NCBI GenBank assembly: GCA_046350375.1
Contig: JAXMAO010000015.1
Span: 1-47,327, forward strand
Reading direction: 5' to 3'
DNA: 47,327 bases
DNA from: JAXMAO01 sp046350375
GTDB taxonomy: Bacteria > Planctomycetota > Phycisphaerae > UBA1845 > UTPLA1
Positions 17,775-28,077 of this stretch are shown piece by piece. Positions within the stretch are counted from its first letter, which is position 1. Every line of letters begins with the position of its first letter. The position numbers and the translations under genes are program-made. The notes under the pieces are model-generated. The model did not search any database. It was not told the origin of the DNA and saw only the letters and a program-made list of their open reading frames with translations.

Positions 17775-19148
17775 ATGCCCAAACGCAACCTGGCCTGGAT
17801 CGTGGTCATCGGGCTCGTGGCGCTGCTCTTCTGGCGCATGCCGCGGACCATCGCCGGGCGCGATGCCCTGTACACCGCCTTCGCCCCGCTGGTCGACGCG
17901 CGGGCCCAGATTCTGAAACGCTCCGCCGAGCCGGTCGACGATTCGCGCATGGCCGCCGCCGCCACGCGCGCCGGCATCGAGGCCATGGTCCGCGAGCTGC
18001 ACGACCCCTACGCGCTCTACCTCGACGCCGAGACCTACCCCGAGTTCAAGAAGCAGACCGAAGGCGTGTTCGGTGGCGTGGGCGTCGACCTGAGCGCCGG
18101 GCGCGACGGCCTGGTCATTCTTGGCTGCGTCCGCGACAGCCCCGCCGACCGGGCCGGCCTGCGCCCCGGCGAAACGCTGCTCGCCATCGACGACCTGCGC
18201 ACCGTCGACCTGGGGCTGGTCGACGGCATCAACCGGCTGGCCGGGCCGCCGGGCACGCCGGTGCGCCTGCTGGTGCGCCGCGCCGACGCCACGGTGCAGT
18301 CGCTGCGCCTGACGCGCGCCCTGATCGAGATCGATCCGATTCGCGGCTGGGCGCGGCGCGGGCGCAGCGGCTGGCACTTCTGGCTCGACGAGCGCCGCGG
18401 CATCGCCTACGTCCGCGTCGTCAAGTTCATGCCGCAGACGCTTCGCCGGCTGGACGCCATCGTCGAGCCGCTTTCCGAGCGCGGCCTGCGGTCGCTGGTG
18501 CTCGACCTGCGCGAGAACACCGGCGGGCTGCTGCGCTCGGCGATCGACGTGGCCGACCGGTTCCTCGACGCCGGGCCGATCGTCGCCACGCGCGGGCCGC
18601 GCACCGAGCCGCGCGAGTGGTTCGCGCAGCGCGAAGACACCTATCGCCCGCCGCCGCGGCTGGTGGTGCTGGTCAACCGCAACACCGCCAGCGCCGCCGA
18701 GATCGTCGCCGGCGCGCTGCAGGATCATCGTCGCGCCGTGGTCGTCGGCGAGCGCAGCTATGGCAAGGGCAGCCTGCAAGAGCTGATTCCGCTGGAAGAC
18801 GAGCAGTCGGCCATCAAGCTCACGACCGGCTACTACTACCTGCCGAGTGGCCGCTGCCTTCAGCGGCGACCCGACGCGAAGGACGGCTGGGGTGTGGCGC
18901 CGGACCAGCCCGTGCCGCTGAGCGACGAGCAGCGCCGCGCCTGGTTTGCGGCCTGGTCGTCCGGCGGGGCCGAGTCGGCCGGCGCCGCCACGCAACCCGC
19001 CGACACGGCCGAGGCCGAGCCGAGCGCCGCCGCGGCGCTCGAAGCGCTGCTGGCGGCCGATCCGCAACTGGCGCGGGCGCTCGAGCTGCTGGTGCGTCCG
19101 CCGGCGACGCGCCCCGCCAGCGCCCCGGCGACCGGAGCCGTCGATTGA
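17775..19148 (+). CDS. S41-family C-terminal processing protease (CtpA/Prc-like)
   Basis: A 457-residue membrane-anchored serine protease of the periplasm that cuts proteins near their C-terminus. One N-terminal membrane segment ('AWIVVIGLVALLFW', residues 7-20) is followed by a helical region, a PDZ domain starting at 'GVFGGVGVDLSAGRDG' (about 97-170), and the S41 catalytic domain. The catalytic Ser306 is in 'NRNTASAAEIVAGAL' and Lys331 in 'GERSYGKGSLQELIPL'; 'LRENTGGLL' is another family signature. The last 60 residues are Ala/Pro-rich and probably flexible. The gene ends in TTGA, where tsaD begins with TTG, so the two are coupled. Confidence 0.93.
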   Translation: MPKRNLAWIVVIGLVALLFWRMPRTIAGRDALYTAFAPLVDARAQILKRSAEPVDDSRMAAAATRAGIEAMVRELHDPYALYLDAETYPEFKKQTEGVFGGVGVDLSAGRDGLVILGCVRDSPADRAGLRPGETLLAIDDLRTVDLGLVDGINRLAGPPGTPVRLLVRRADATVQSLRLTRALIEIDPIRGWARRGRSGWHFWLDERRGIAYVRVVKFMPQTLRRLDAIVEPLSERGLRSLVLDLRENTGGLLRSAIDVADRFLDAGPIVATRGPRTEPREWFAQREDTYRPPPRLVVLVNRNTASAAEIVAGALQDHRRAVVVGERSYGKGSLQELIPLEDEQSAIKLTTGYYYLPSGRCLQRRPDAKDGWGVAPDQPVPLSDEQRRAWFAAWSSGGAESAGAATQPADTAEAEPSAAAALEALLAADPQLARALELLVRPPATRPASAPATGAVD

Positions 19149-20158
19149 CGCGCGTGCTCGGCCTCGAGACCTCGTGCGACGAGACGGCCGCCGCCGTCGC
19201 CGAGGACGGCCGCGTCATCCGCAGCAACCTCATCGCCTCGCAGTTCGACCTGCATGCCCGCTACGGCGGCGTCGTGCCCGAGATTGCGGCGCGGGCGCAT
19301 CTCGAACGGCTCGACGCGCTCATCCGCGCTGCGCTCGACGAGGCGCGCTCGTCGCCGGCCGACCTCGACGCCATCGCCGTCACCTGCGCCCCCGGGCTGG
19401 TCGGTGCGCTGCTCATCGGCGTGACCGCCGCCAAGACGCTTGCCTGGGCGTGGGACAAACCGCTCGTCGGCGTGAACCACATCCACGCGCACGCCACCAG
19501 CCCGGCAATGGTTGGCGACGCCCGCCCCTGGCCCGCCGTCGCGCTGGTCGTGTCGGGCGGCCACACCTCGCTGTTTCACGTCCGCGCGGCCGACGACCTG
19601 GCGCTGCTGGGCTGCACCGCCGACGACGCGGCCGGCGAGGCGTTCGACAAGGTGGCGGCGATCCTGAACCTCGGCTATCCCGGCGGGCCGGTCGTCGATC
19701 GACTGGCGCAGCAAGGCGATCCGGCGCGGTTCGCCTTTCCGCGCACCTGGCTGGCGCCCGACTCGCTCGACTTCTCGTTCTCCGGCCTCAAGACCGCGGT
19801 CCTCTACCACGTGCACGGTCCGGGTCGCACCCGCGGCGGGCTGGAGCGCTGGTCGCCGGCCGACGTCGCCGACATCTGCGCCGGCTTCTCGGTGGCCGTC
19901 GTCGATGTGCTGGTCGGCAAGACGCTCCTGGCGACGGCGCGAACGGGCGTCCCGCGGATCGTGGTCGGCGGCGGCGTGGCGGCCAACTCGATGCTGCGGG
20001 CGCGCCTCGCCGCGGCCTGTGCCGAACGGCGGCTCGACCTGTCGCTCGCGCCGGCGGAGCTGTGCACCGACAACGGCGCCATGATCGCCGCGCACGGCTT
20101 TCACCTGCTGCGAGCCGGTCGACGGTCGGACCTGCGGCTCACGGCCAGCGCGATGTAG
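19145..20158 (+). CDS. tsaD: tRNA N6-adenosine threonylcarbamoyltransferase TsaD
   Basis: Transfers the threonylcarbamoyl group from threonylcarbamoyl-AMP to A37 of ANN-decoding tRNAs, with TsaB and TsaE as partners. The 337-residue protein has the family signatures 'VLGLETSCDETAAAVAEDG', the metal-ligand motif 'VNHIHAHATSP', 'ALVVSGGHTSLF', 'DDAAGEAFDKVA', 'FSFSGLKTAVL' and 'VVGGGVAANSMLR', ending with 'CTDNGAMIAAHG'. The start is a TTG at 19145 that overlaps the upstream stop by four bases; no ATG is available before the conserved N-terminus, though a GTG at 19154 is an alternative. Confidence 0.96.
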   Translation: MTRVLGLETSCDETAAAVAEDGRVIRSNLIASQFDLHARYGGVVPEIAARAHLERLDALIRAALDEARSSPADLDAIAVTCAPGLVGALLIGVTAAKTLAWAWDKPLVGVNHIHAHATSPAMVGDARPWPAVALVVSGGHTSLFHVRAADDLALLGCTADDAAGEAFDKVAAILNLGYPGGPVVDRLAQQGDPARFAFPRTWLAPDSLDFSFSGLKTAVLYHVHGPGRTRGGLERWSPADVADICAGFSVAVVDVLVGKTLLATARTGVPRIVVGGGVAANSMLRARLAAACAERRLDLSLAPAELCTDNGAMIAAHGFHLLRAGRRSDLRLTASAM

Positions 20159-20196
20159 CCCGGCCGCGCCGCCTCGCCGCGCCATGCTCCGCCGGC

Positions 20197-20202
20197 TAGA
20201 AT
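20197..20202 (+). promoter_or_regulatory. Candidate -10 box upstream of the FAH-family gene
   Basis: TAGAAT lies 45 bases before the ATG at 20248, in the only AT-containing stretch of the short gap after tsaD. No -35 hexamer is evident. Confidence 0.35.
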
Positions 20203-20247
20203 TCGCGCCTGAAACGTCGTCCCACAACATCACCCGCGAGGCAGCCC

Positions 20248-21159
20248 ATGCGCATCTGCTACTACTATCGCTCGGAGGCCGAACGCGACGCCGACTCGCT
20301 CCGCCGCGTGCCGCGCGGTGGCCGCATCGGCGCGGTCCGCGACGGCATCGTGCACGAGCTGGCGATCCCCGCGAACCTGCTGCACGACGGCTTCGAATGG
20401 GCCGACGGCGCGTTTGAGGCGCTCGCCCGGCTGTCGCCCGGTCCGCGCGTCGCGCCGCTCGACGATCTGTGGCTCGGCGCGCCGATGATCCGCCCGGCCC
20501 AGTTCCTCGATTTCTACGCCTTCGAACAGCACGTCAAGACCGCCCGCAAGCTGCGCGGCTTCGACCACGTCGACCCGGCCTGGTACGAGATCCCGGCCTA
20601 CTACAACTCCAACGCCACCACGCTCTTCGGCCACCGGCAGACGGTTCGCTTTCCGGCCGGCGAAGAAAAGATGGACTACGAATGCGAAATGGGCTGCGTC
20701 ATCGGCCGACCCATCCGCAACGCCACGCCCGAAACCGCCCGCGCCGCCATTGCCGGCTACACCATTCTGAACGACCTCTCGGCCCGCGCGCGGCAGCGCC
20801 AGGCGATGGGCATCGGCATGGGCCCGGCGCCCGGGAAGGACTTCGGCTCGGCGGTCGGCCCGGTGCTCGTGACGCGCGACGAACTGCCCGACCTGTCCAA
20901 CCTCGGCATGCGCGCCTACGTCAACGGCGAGCAATGGACTTCCGGCCGATTCGGCACCATTCACTACAGCTTCGAGCAGATGATCGCCTACGCCAGCAAG
21001 TCGCGCACGCTTTACCCGGGAGACCTGCTCGGCAGCGGCACGGTCGGCGGCGGCTGCGGCCTGGAACTGGGCCGGTCCCTCAAGCCCGGCGACGTCGTGC
21101 GGATGGAGATCGACCAGATCGGCCTGCTCGAAAACCGCGTCGACCGCGACCCGGCGTAG
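20248..21159 (+). CDS. Fumarylacetoacetate hydrolase (FAH) family protein
   Basis: A 303-residue metal-dependent enzyme of the FAH superfamily, which cleaves C-C bonds or isomerises 2-oxo and 1,3-dicarbonyl acids. The fold markers are 'MIRPAQFLDFYAFEQHVKTA', the metal-binding E-x-E of 'DYECEMGCVIGRP' and the Asp in 'GYTILNDLSARARQRQ', then 'GPAPGKDFGSAVGPVLVT' and 'ASKSRTLYPGDLLGSGTVGG'. The retained 'FEQHV' segment is closest to FAH proteins acting on larger substrates, but the substrate cannot be told. A GAGG site seven bases before the ATG supports the start. The gene is followed 11 bases later by a small membrane protein. Confidence 0.9.
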   Translation: MRICYYYRSEAERDADSLRRVPRGGRIGAVRDGIVHELAIPANLLHDGFEWADGAFEALARLSPGPRVAPLDDLWLGAPMIRPAQFLDFYAFEQHVKTARKLRGFDHVDPAWYEIPAYYNSNATTLFGHRQTVRFPAGEEKMDYECEMGCVIGRPIRNATPETARAAIAGYTILNDLSARARQRQAMGIGMGPAPGKDFGSAVGPVLVTRDELPDLSNLGMRAYVNGEQWTSGRFGTIHYSFEQMIAYASKSRTLYPGDLLGSGTVGGGCGLELGRSLKPGDVVRMEIDQIGLLENRVDRDPA

Positions 21160-21170
21160 GCGCCCCCGCG

Positions 21171-21761
21171 ATGCGCGCCCCTGAACGCCCGTCCCCGCCG
21201 TCCCCGCCCGCCGATGACGCAGAGCACCGCGCCACGCTCGCCCGCCCGATCGGGCTGATCTTCCAGCTGTGCGGCGGCCTCCTGGCGCTTTCGGGCTGCT
21301 GCATCTGGTCGTTCTCCGGTCTGACGCAGCCGCGGATCGCGACAACCGCGCCGGCCGGCTCGACGGGCGACTGGCTCGCGGCCGCCGGGGGCGAGCGCCT
21401 GTGGCAGATGGGAGCCGTCGTCGTGACGTTTGCCGGCGGGTTGACGCTGGCTGCCGCCGGAGTCGGGCTGATGGCCGATCGGCTGGTCGCCGGCCAGGCG
21501 GCGCTGGTTGCGACGGCGCTGGGGGCGGCCTTCTGGCTGGGGCGGACGATCGCGCTTTTCGTGGCGGGCGCGGCGCTGCGGTCTGAAATTCTTGCACTGG
21601 CGATGCTGGTCGTGTGGGGGCTGTTTCTGATGCTGGCGTGGTTGGGGCTCGACGACCTGCGGCATCACCCGCCGCCGCCCGACGCCGGCCTGGCGCCGCG
21701 CGATCTGAAGCTCGACCGCGTGACCGATCGCGAGATGCCGCGTGATCTGCGCGAACGCTGA
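21171..21761 (+). CDS. Small membrane protein of unknown function
   Basis: A 196-residue protein with a charged Pro-rich N-terminus, four hydrophobic segments ('PIGLIFQLCGGLLALSGCCI', 'MGAVVVTFAGGLTLAAAGVG', 'ALVATALGAAFWLG' and 'ILALAMLVVWGLFLMLAWL') and a charged C-terminal tail, so it should be inner-membrane with both ends cytoplasmic. I do not recognise a family. The ATG at 21171 is 11 bases after the FAH gene, indicating co-transcription. The frame stays open for 700 bases upstream but that is antisense-like overlap with the FAH gene. Confidence 0.7.
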   Translation: MRAPERPSPPSPPADDAEHRATLARPIGLIFQLCGGLLALSGCCIWSFSGLTQPRIATTAPAGSTGDWLAAAGGERLWQMGAVVVTFAGGLTLAAAGVGLMADRLVAGQAALVATALGAAFWLGRTIALFVAGAALRSEILALAMLVVWGLFLMLAWLGLDDLRHHPPPPDAGLAPRDLKLDRVTDREMPRDLRER

Positions 21762-21845
21762 CACGCGTCGCGCTGCAGGGCGCGCATCACGGCGACACGA
21801 GAGTTTCGAGGATGAATCGGCGGGAAAGTTCGGCCCGGGGCGCGG

Positions 21846-23279
21846 CTATGCCAGCACGTCCGCCGGCTTGACGGGCAATGCCTTCGCCGCCGCCGCGGCC
21901 TGCTTGGCGAAGTGGCGCTTGGCGTCGGCCACCAGGTAGAACGAGCCGGTGATGCAGACCAGGTCGTCGCGCGAGACGGCCTTGTTGGCGATCAGCAGGG
22001 CGCCGTCGAGTCGCTCGGCGAACTGCTCCTGCCGGCCGGTCAGCTCCTTGAATCGCGCCGCCAACTCGGCCGGCGCGACCGCCTTGGGGTGCACGCTGCG
22101 CGTGAAGATCACCTTGTCGGCCCCCTGCGACAGCAGCGTGAGCATGCCGTCGACGTCCTTGTCGGCGTTGCAGCCGAAAATGACGATGGTCGAGTCGGCG
22201 GTGATGTTCTGGCCGATGGCGTGCATGACGGCCGAGATGCTCTCGGCGTTGTGGGCGCCGTCGACCAGCACGCGCGGCTCGTGATGGATGATCTCCATCC
22301 GGCCCGGCAGGCTGACGCGCGCCAGCCCGGCGGTGGCCTTTTCCTCGTCGATCTTGAAGCCGCGCGCCCTGAGCTGGTCGAGCATGCCCAGCGCCACGGC
22401 GCAGTTCTTCGCCTGGTGATCGCCGACCATCGGCACGTGCAGGTGCTCGAAATGGCTGTTCGGCGTGGTGACGCAGATGCGCGTCTGCGGCCCGGTGGTC
22501 CGCGACGACTCGAACCGGATGCTGAACTCGAAGTCCTCGCCGGCGACCAGCAGCGGGCAGCCCACCTTGGCCGCCACGCGCCGCAGCGTCTTCTTCACCT
22601 CGGCGTCCTGCGGCGCGCTGATCACCGGCACGCCCGGCTTGAAGATGCCGGCCTTTTCCTCGGTGATGGCGATCAGCGTCTTGCCGAGCACGTGCATGTG
22701 GTCGAGGCTGATGCTGGTGATGCCGCACACGTCGGGCTTGATGATGTTGGTGGCGTCCAGTCGCCCGCCCAGGCCGACCTCGAGCACGGCCAGATCGACC
22801 GCGCGCTGCGCGAAATAGAGGAAGCCGATCGCGGTCAACGCCTCGAAGTAGGTCGGCCGCTCGTTCTTGAGCCGGCGGATGACGCCCGCCACGCGCGTCG
22901 TCAGCCGGGTGAACTCGGGCTCGGAGATCATCCGGCCGTTGACCGAGATCCGCTCGCGGATGTCAAGGATGTGCGGCGACAGGTAGAGCCCGACGCGCAG
23001 GTCGTTCTCGCGGAGCATGCCGGCCAGCATCGCGGCGGTCGAACCCTTGCCCTTGGTCCCGGCGATGTGCGCCACGCGCAGGGTCTTCTGCGGATTCCCC
23101 AGTTCGCCCATCAGGCGTACCATTCGGCTGAGCTTGAAGGCGTTTGCCACGTCGCGCGGGCGCGAACTGTTCTCCAGGTTCGGCAGCGACTCGAGGAACG
23201 CCACGGCCTGCCGGAAGGTCTTGATGGCCCCGGCGGTGGTCGTCGGAGCCGAGCGAATTGGCAAGGTAGTACGACTCAT
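21846..23279 (-). CDS. folC: Bifunctional folylpolyglutamate synthase/dihydrofolate synthase
   Basis: Adds glutamate to dihydropteroate and to folates in the cytoplasm. The 477-residue Mur-ligase-fold protein has the ATP-binding loop 'HIAGTKGKGSTAAMLAGML' at residues 71-89, then 'GLYLSPHILDIRERISVNG', the folate-binding and metal region 'EVGLGGRLDATNII' and 'TSISLDHMHVLGKTLIAI', the carbamylated-lysine motif 'EEKAGIFKPGVPVISA' and the C-terminal domain marker 'LVDGAHNAESISA'. It runs divergently from aroB. The start ATG is only nine bases from a good -10 box, so the mRNA may be leaderless. Confidence 0.95.
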   Translation of the reverse strand: MSRTTLPIRSAPTTTAGAIKTFRQAVAFLESLPNLENSSRPRDVANAFKLSRMVRLMGELGNPQKTLRVAHIAGTKGKGSTAAMLAGMLRENDLRVGLYLSPHILDIRERISVNGRMISEPEFTRLTTRVAGVIRRLKNERPTYFEALTAIGFLYFAQRAVDLAVLEVGLGGRLDATNIIKPDVCGITSISLDHMHVLGKTLIAITEEKAGIFKPGVPVISAPQDAEVKKTLRRVAAKVGCPLLVAGEDFEFSIRFESSRTTGPQTRICVTTPNSHFEHLHVPMVGDHQAKNCAVALGMLDQLRARGFKIDEEKATAGLARVSLPGRMEIIHHEPRVLVDGAHNAESISAVMHAIGQNITADSTIVIFGCNADKDVDGMLTLLSQGADKVIFTRSVHPKAVAPAELAARFKELTGRQEQFAERLDGALLIANKAVSRDDLVCITGSFYLVADAKRHFAKQAAAAAKALPVKPADVLA

Positions 23280-23288
23280 AAACCCAAG

Positions 23289-23317
23289 AGATTACTCGTA
23301 AGGTCCGAAACCGTCAA
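23289..23317 (-). promoter_or_regulatory. Promoter of folC
   Basis: On the minus strand, TTGACG (complement of 23312-23317) and TAATCT (complement of 23289-23294) are separated by 17 bases. The ATG at 23279 is nine bases after the -10, so transcription would begin zero to three bases before it. Confidence 0.65.
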
Positions 23318-23639
23318 GGCTTGAGACGCATCACGCAGTCGCGGCCCGGCCCGGACATCACCGCAATATCAAACACCACAATATGTTACGACAAACTATC
23401 AGCGAAGTTGCATGCGTTTCTGTTCCCAGAATACCCAACTCCAGGCTTCCTGGGTCGCTGTGCACCATCACACAGTCTTCGAACATTTTGTGCGGCATTG
23501 CTTTCCGTGCATTCATTCGGGGTCGTTTCCGCGGCTGCACTGCGCCCACATGGCACAACGGGGACTTTTGCCCTCTTTTTCCCGTTTCTACGCAATCGGA
23601 GCGGCCGCAGTTCGGCCCGGCGCGCGCGGACCGTTGTCG

Positions 23640-23645
23640 TACAAT
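23640..23645 (+). promoter_or_regulatory. Candidate -10 box of aroB
   Basis: TACAAT lies 39 bases before the aroB ATG; no convincing -35 is found 16-18 bases upstream. Confidence 0.45.
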
Positions 23646-23684
23646 GCCGCCCGCAGCGTGCCCGTTTGCGCGGACCCGTCCACC

Positions 23685-24800
23685 ATGACCGATCGAATCG
23701 AACCCATTGAGTTGTGCGATTGCACATATGCCGTCACGATCGGCCACGGCCTGCTGGCGCGAATCGGCGGACTGCTCGCCGACCGGCTGACCGCCCGACG
23801 GGCGTTCGTGATCGCCGATGAGTCGGTCGCGGCGCTCCACGGCCCGGCGCTGCTCGATGGACTGCGCCGCGCCGGCTTCGACACCCGCGCCGCGGCCGTT
23901 CCCGCCGGCGAGGGCGGCAAGACGCTTGAGGTGGCCGCCCGGCTCTACCTGGACCTGGCGCGCGAGCCGGTCGATCGCAGAATGCCGATCATCGCGCTGG
24001 GGGGCGGCGCGACCGGCGACGTGGCGGGCTTTGTCGCGGCGACCTGGCTGCGCGGCGTGCCGCTGGTGCTCTGTCCGACCACGGTCGAGGCGGCGGTCGA
24101 TGCGGCCATCGGCGGCAAGTCGGCGGTCAACATTGCCGCGGCCAAGAACCTGGTCGGGGCGATCCATCAGCCGATCGCGGTGATGACCGACGTGGGCGCA
24201 TTCGCCACGCTGAGCGAGCGCGACCTGCACGCCGGGCTGGCCGAGTGCGTCAAGCACGCGCTCATTCGCGCTTCGGATCGGCTGACCTGGCTCACCGAGC
24301 AGGCCGGCGCACTCCTGGCGCGCGACGCCGCCACGCTCGTGGAACTGGTCGGCTGGAACGTCCGCATCAAGGCGGCGGTGGTCGCGGCCGATCCGCGCGA
24401 GACCGGCGGCGCAGACGGCATCGGCCGGGCAGCGCTGAACTTCGGCCACACCGTCGGCCACGCGCTTGAGAGCCACAGCGGCTACGCGCTGCGGCACGGT
24501 GAGTGCGTGGCGCTGGGCCTGCTCGCGGCGTTGCGCCTCGGCGTCGAGCGCGGCGTGACACCGGCCGGGTGGATCGACCGGACGCGCGACGTGCTGGCGC
24601 GGCTGGGCCTGCCGGCGCGACTGCCGGCCGCGGTCGACACGGCCGCGCTGTGGGACCATGCGCAGCGCGACAAGAAGCGCTCGGCGGACGGGGTGCGGTT
24701 CGTGGTGGTCGGCGAAGCCGGGCTGGCGTGGGCCGAACGCGTCACACCGGCCGAGTTTGAGCGCGCCGTGGCCGAGATTGCGCCTGCCGATCGACGCTAG
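23685..24800 (+). CDS. aroB: 3-dehydroquinate synthase
   Basis: Converts DAHP to 3-dehydroquinate, the second step of the shikimate pathway, in the cytoplasm with NAD and a divalent metal. The 371-residue protein has the NAD-binding glycine loop 'IIALGGGATGDVAGFVAATW', 'PTTVEAAVDAAIGGKSAVNI', the active-site segment 'AAKNLVGAIHQP', and the metal ligands in 'GLAECVKHALI' (Glu), 'NFGHTVGHALE' (His) and 'LRHGECVALG' (His). I start at the ATG at 23685 because it opens the conserved N-terminus; the frame is open upstream into non-conserved intergenic sequence. It diverges from folC. Confidence 0.95.
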   Translation: MTDRIEPIELCDCTYAVTIGHGLLARIGGLLADRLTARRAFVIADESVAALHGPALLDGLRRAGFDTRAAAVPAGEGGKTLEVAARLYLDLAREPVDRRMPIIALGGGATGDVAGFVAATWLRGVPLVLCPTTVEAAVDAAIGGKSAVNIAAAKNLVGAIHQPIAVMTDVGAFATLSERDLHAGLAECVKHALIRASDRLTWLTEQAGALLARDAATLVELVGWNVRIKAAVVAADPRETGGADGIGRAALNFGHTVGHALESHSGYALRHGECVALGLLAALRLGVERGVTPAGWIDRTRDVLARLGLPARLPAAVDTAALWDHAQRDKKRSADGVRFVVVGEAGLAWAERVTPAEFERAVAEIAPADRR

Positions 24801-25014
24801 TTCAGTCTGCCAGCGGGCTTAGAAGCTGTCAGAGTGGCAGCCCGGCCGGGGTGGTTGGCGGTCGACACCGCATCTCAACTCATTTTCTCAGAGGCGCTTA
24901 CGGCGAATCAACCGGGTCGGCGAAGCGTGGCACCGCCGTTGCAAAGTTGGCTCGCGTAGGACTGCGCGCCGATGGCGCGCCGCCGCGCGCTCGTGCGCGA
25001 CGAAGGAGCCAGCA

Positions 25015-26928
<1,914 letters not shown>

Positions 26929-27008
26929 ACCTTTCTCGCCCTTTGGGAGAGAGAGCGGGGTGAGGGCTTACGGACATACTTGAGCCCCGGGTCAATGGCT
27001 CGAGCCGC

Positions 27009-27035
27009 GTAGGGTGGGTCGCTCTGCGAGCCACC
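27009..27035 (+). repeat. Palindromic intergenic repeat, copy 1
   Basis: GTAGGGTGGGTCGCTCTGCG followed by AGCCACC; an imperfect hairpin formed by GTGG-TCGC and GCGA-CCAC. It is one of three copies within 120 bases downstream of dnaK. Confidence 0.7.
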
Positions 27036-27053
27036 GTCTTGCCTTCGCGGATT

Positions 27054-27079
27054 GGTGGGTGGGGGACCACCCACCCTAC
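27054..27079 (-). repeat. Palindromic intergenic repeat, copy 2 (inverted)
   Basis: Read on the minus strand it begins GTAGGGTGGGTGGTCCCCCA and ends CCCACC, the same head as copies 1 and 3 in opposite orientation. Confidence 0.7.
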
Positions 27080-27098
27080 GGGAATCTGTCGGAGCCGT

Positions 27099-27125
27099 GT
27101 AGGGTGGGTCGCTTCGTGACCCACC
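27099..27125 (+). repeat. Palindromic intergenic repeat, copy 3
   Basis: GTAGGGTGGGTCGCTTCGTG followed by ACCCACC, with a perfect 8-bp stem GGTGGGTC/GACCCACC around a seven-base loop. Confidence 0.75.
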
Positions 27126-27165
27126 ATCCCAATCGTCCGCGCCGGGCGCGCATGCTCACCGCCCG

Positions 27166-27891
27166 TCACCGCCCCAGCACGTACACCGCCCACGGGGCGA
27201 TCGTCCGCTCCGTCACCCACTCAAACCCCTCGTCGTCGCGCCCAAGTGGCAGCCGCCACTCGACCACGCGCAGCCCCGAGCGGGCATAGACGTCGCGGTA
27301 ATCCTCGTCGGGCCAAAGAATGTCCACCGCCGGCCGCGGGTCGTTCAGCGCCAGGTTGATGATCCGCACCTCGTCGCCGCAGCGGGCCCGGCCGTTCTCG
27401 GGAAAGTCGCGCGTGGTGAATGACAGCCATTCGTGGCGGTAGATGTCGGGCGTCGAGACGACGCTGACGATGCGGCCGTCCGGCGCGAGCAGGCGTCGCA
27501 GCTCGGCGAACAATTGCACCTTGCGCTCGCGGGTCGGGATGTTGTCGAACGGAAAGGCCGCCAGGACCAGGTCGAACGCCCCGTCGGCGAACTGCCGCGG
27601 GCCGTCTTCCGTGACGAGGCGGTAGTCGCCGAGCGGGTCGAAGGACTGGGCGTGGCGGATCATCTCGGGCGAGATGTCGACGCCGGTGGTTTGAAGGCCG
27701 AGCCGCGCCAGGAATCGCGTCGAGCGGCCGGTGCCGCAGCCGAAGTCGAGGGCGCGGGTTCCGCGGACGTGTCGCGCCAGCAGGTCGGGCAGATCGCGGA
27801 ACGCCAGGAAGTAGGTTCCGGGAAATTCGAGCCGGGCATAGGCTGCCGCGTAACGTTCGTCTGCGTAGCAGTTGCTGAATTGAGGCTCCAA
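27166..27891 (-). CDS. Class I SAM-dependent methyltransferase
   Basis: A 241-residue methyltransferase, target unknown. Motif I is 'ALDFGCGTGRSTRFLARLG' near residues 44-62, followed by the acidic ribose-binding strand end 'TTGVDISPEMIRHAQ' and 'FADGAFDLVLAAFPFDNIP' (motifs II-III), then 'LRRLLAPDGRIVSVVST'. No ATG is available: I choose the TTG at 27891 because the strong site AAGGAGGT (complement of 27895-27902) lies three bases before it and the conserved N-terminal 'YAAAYARLEFPGTYFLAF' follows. The upstream extension of the frame overlaps the divergent hydrolase and is not real. Confidence 0.85.
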   Translation of the reverse strand: MEPQFSNCYADERYAAAYARLEFPGTYFLAFRDLPDLLARHVRGTRALDFGCGTGRSTRFLARLGLQTTGVDISPEMIRHAQSFDPLGDYRLVTEDGPRQFADGAFDLVLAAFPFDNIPTRERKVQLFAELRRLLAPDGRIVSVVSTPDIYRHEWLSFTTRDFPENGRARCGDEVRIINLALNDPRPAVDILWPDEDYRDVYARSGLRVVEWRLPLGRDDEGFEWVTERTIAPWAVYVLGR

Positions 27892-28077
27892 GCGACCTCC
27901 TTCGCGCGTGCGGGCCGACCGTCGTGATACGCGGCGACGGGCGGGGCGGTTCGACAGGGTAACGCGCTGAGTGGCGGGTGCGGAGGCATGGCCGTCCCGC
28001 GGCTGTTCGCTGGGCGAAGTACCGCCGGCCGCTGCCGCCACGAAAATATTCCGCCGCGCCGACACAAGCGCCCGCGT

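Larger units (their letters stand above)
23280..23684. other. folC-aroB divergent intergenic region, relatively AT-rich
   Basis: About 405 bases. The folC promoter is at the left end and a candidate aroB -10 box at the right. The middle (about 23370-23600) is noticeably less GC-rich than its surroundings and contains a short CCAGG-CTT-CCTGG hairpin near 23442-23454. Open frames here have no start site or codon pattern that convinces me. Confidence 0.4.

Noticed and set aside
24801..25014. Possible CIRCE element or heat-shock promoter upstream of dnaK
   Set aside because: A TTAG...GAGTG stretch at about 24819-24837 does not form the TTAGCACTC-N9-GAGTGCTAA palindrome, and no sigma-32-like pair is present.
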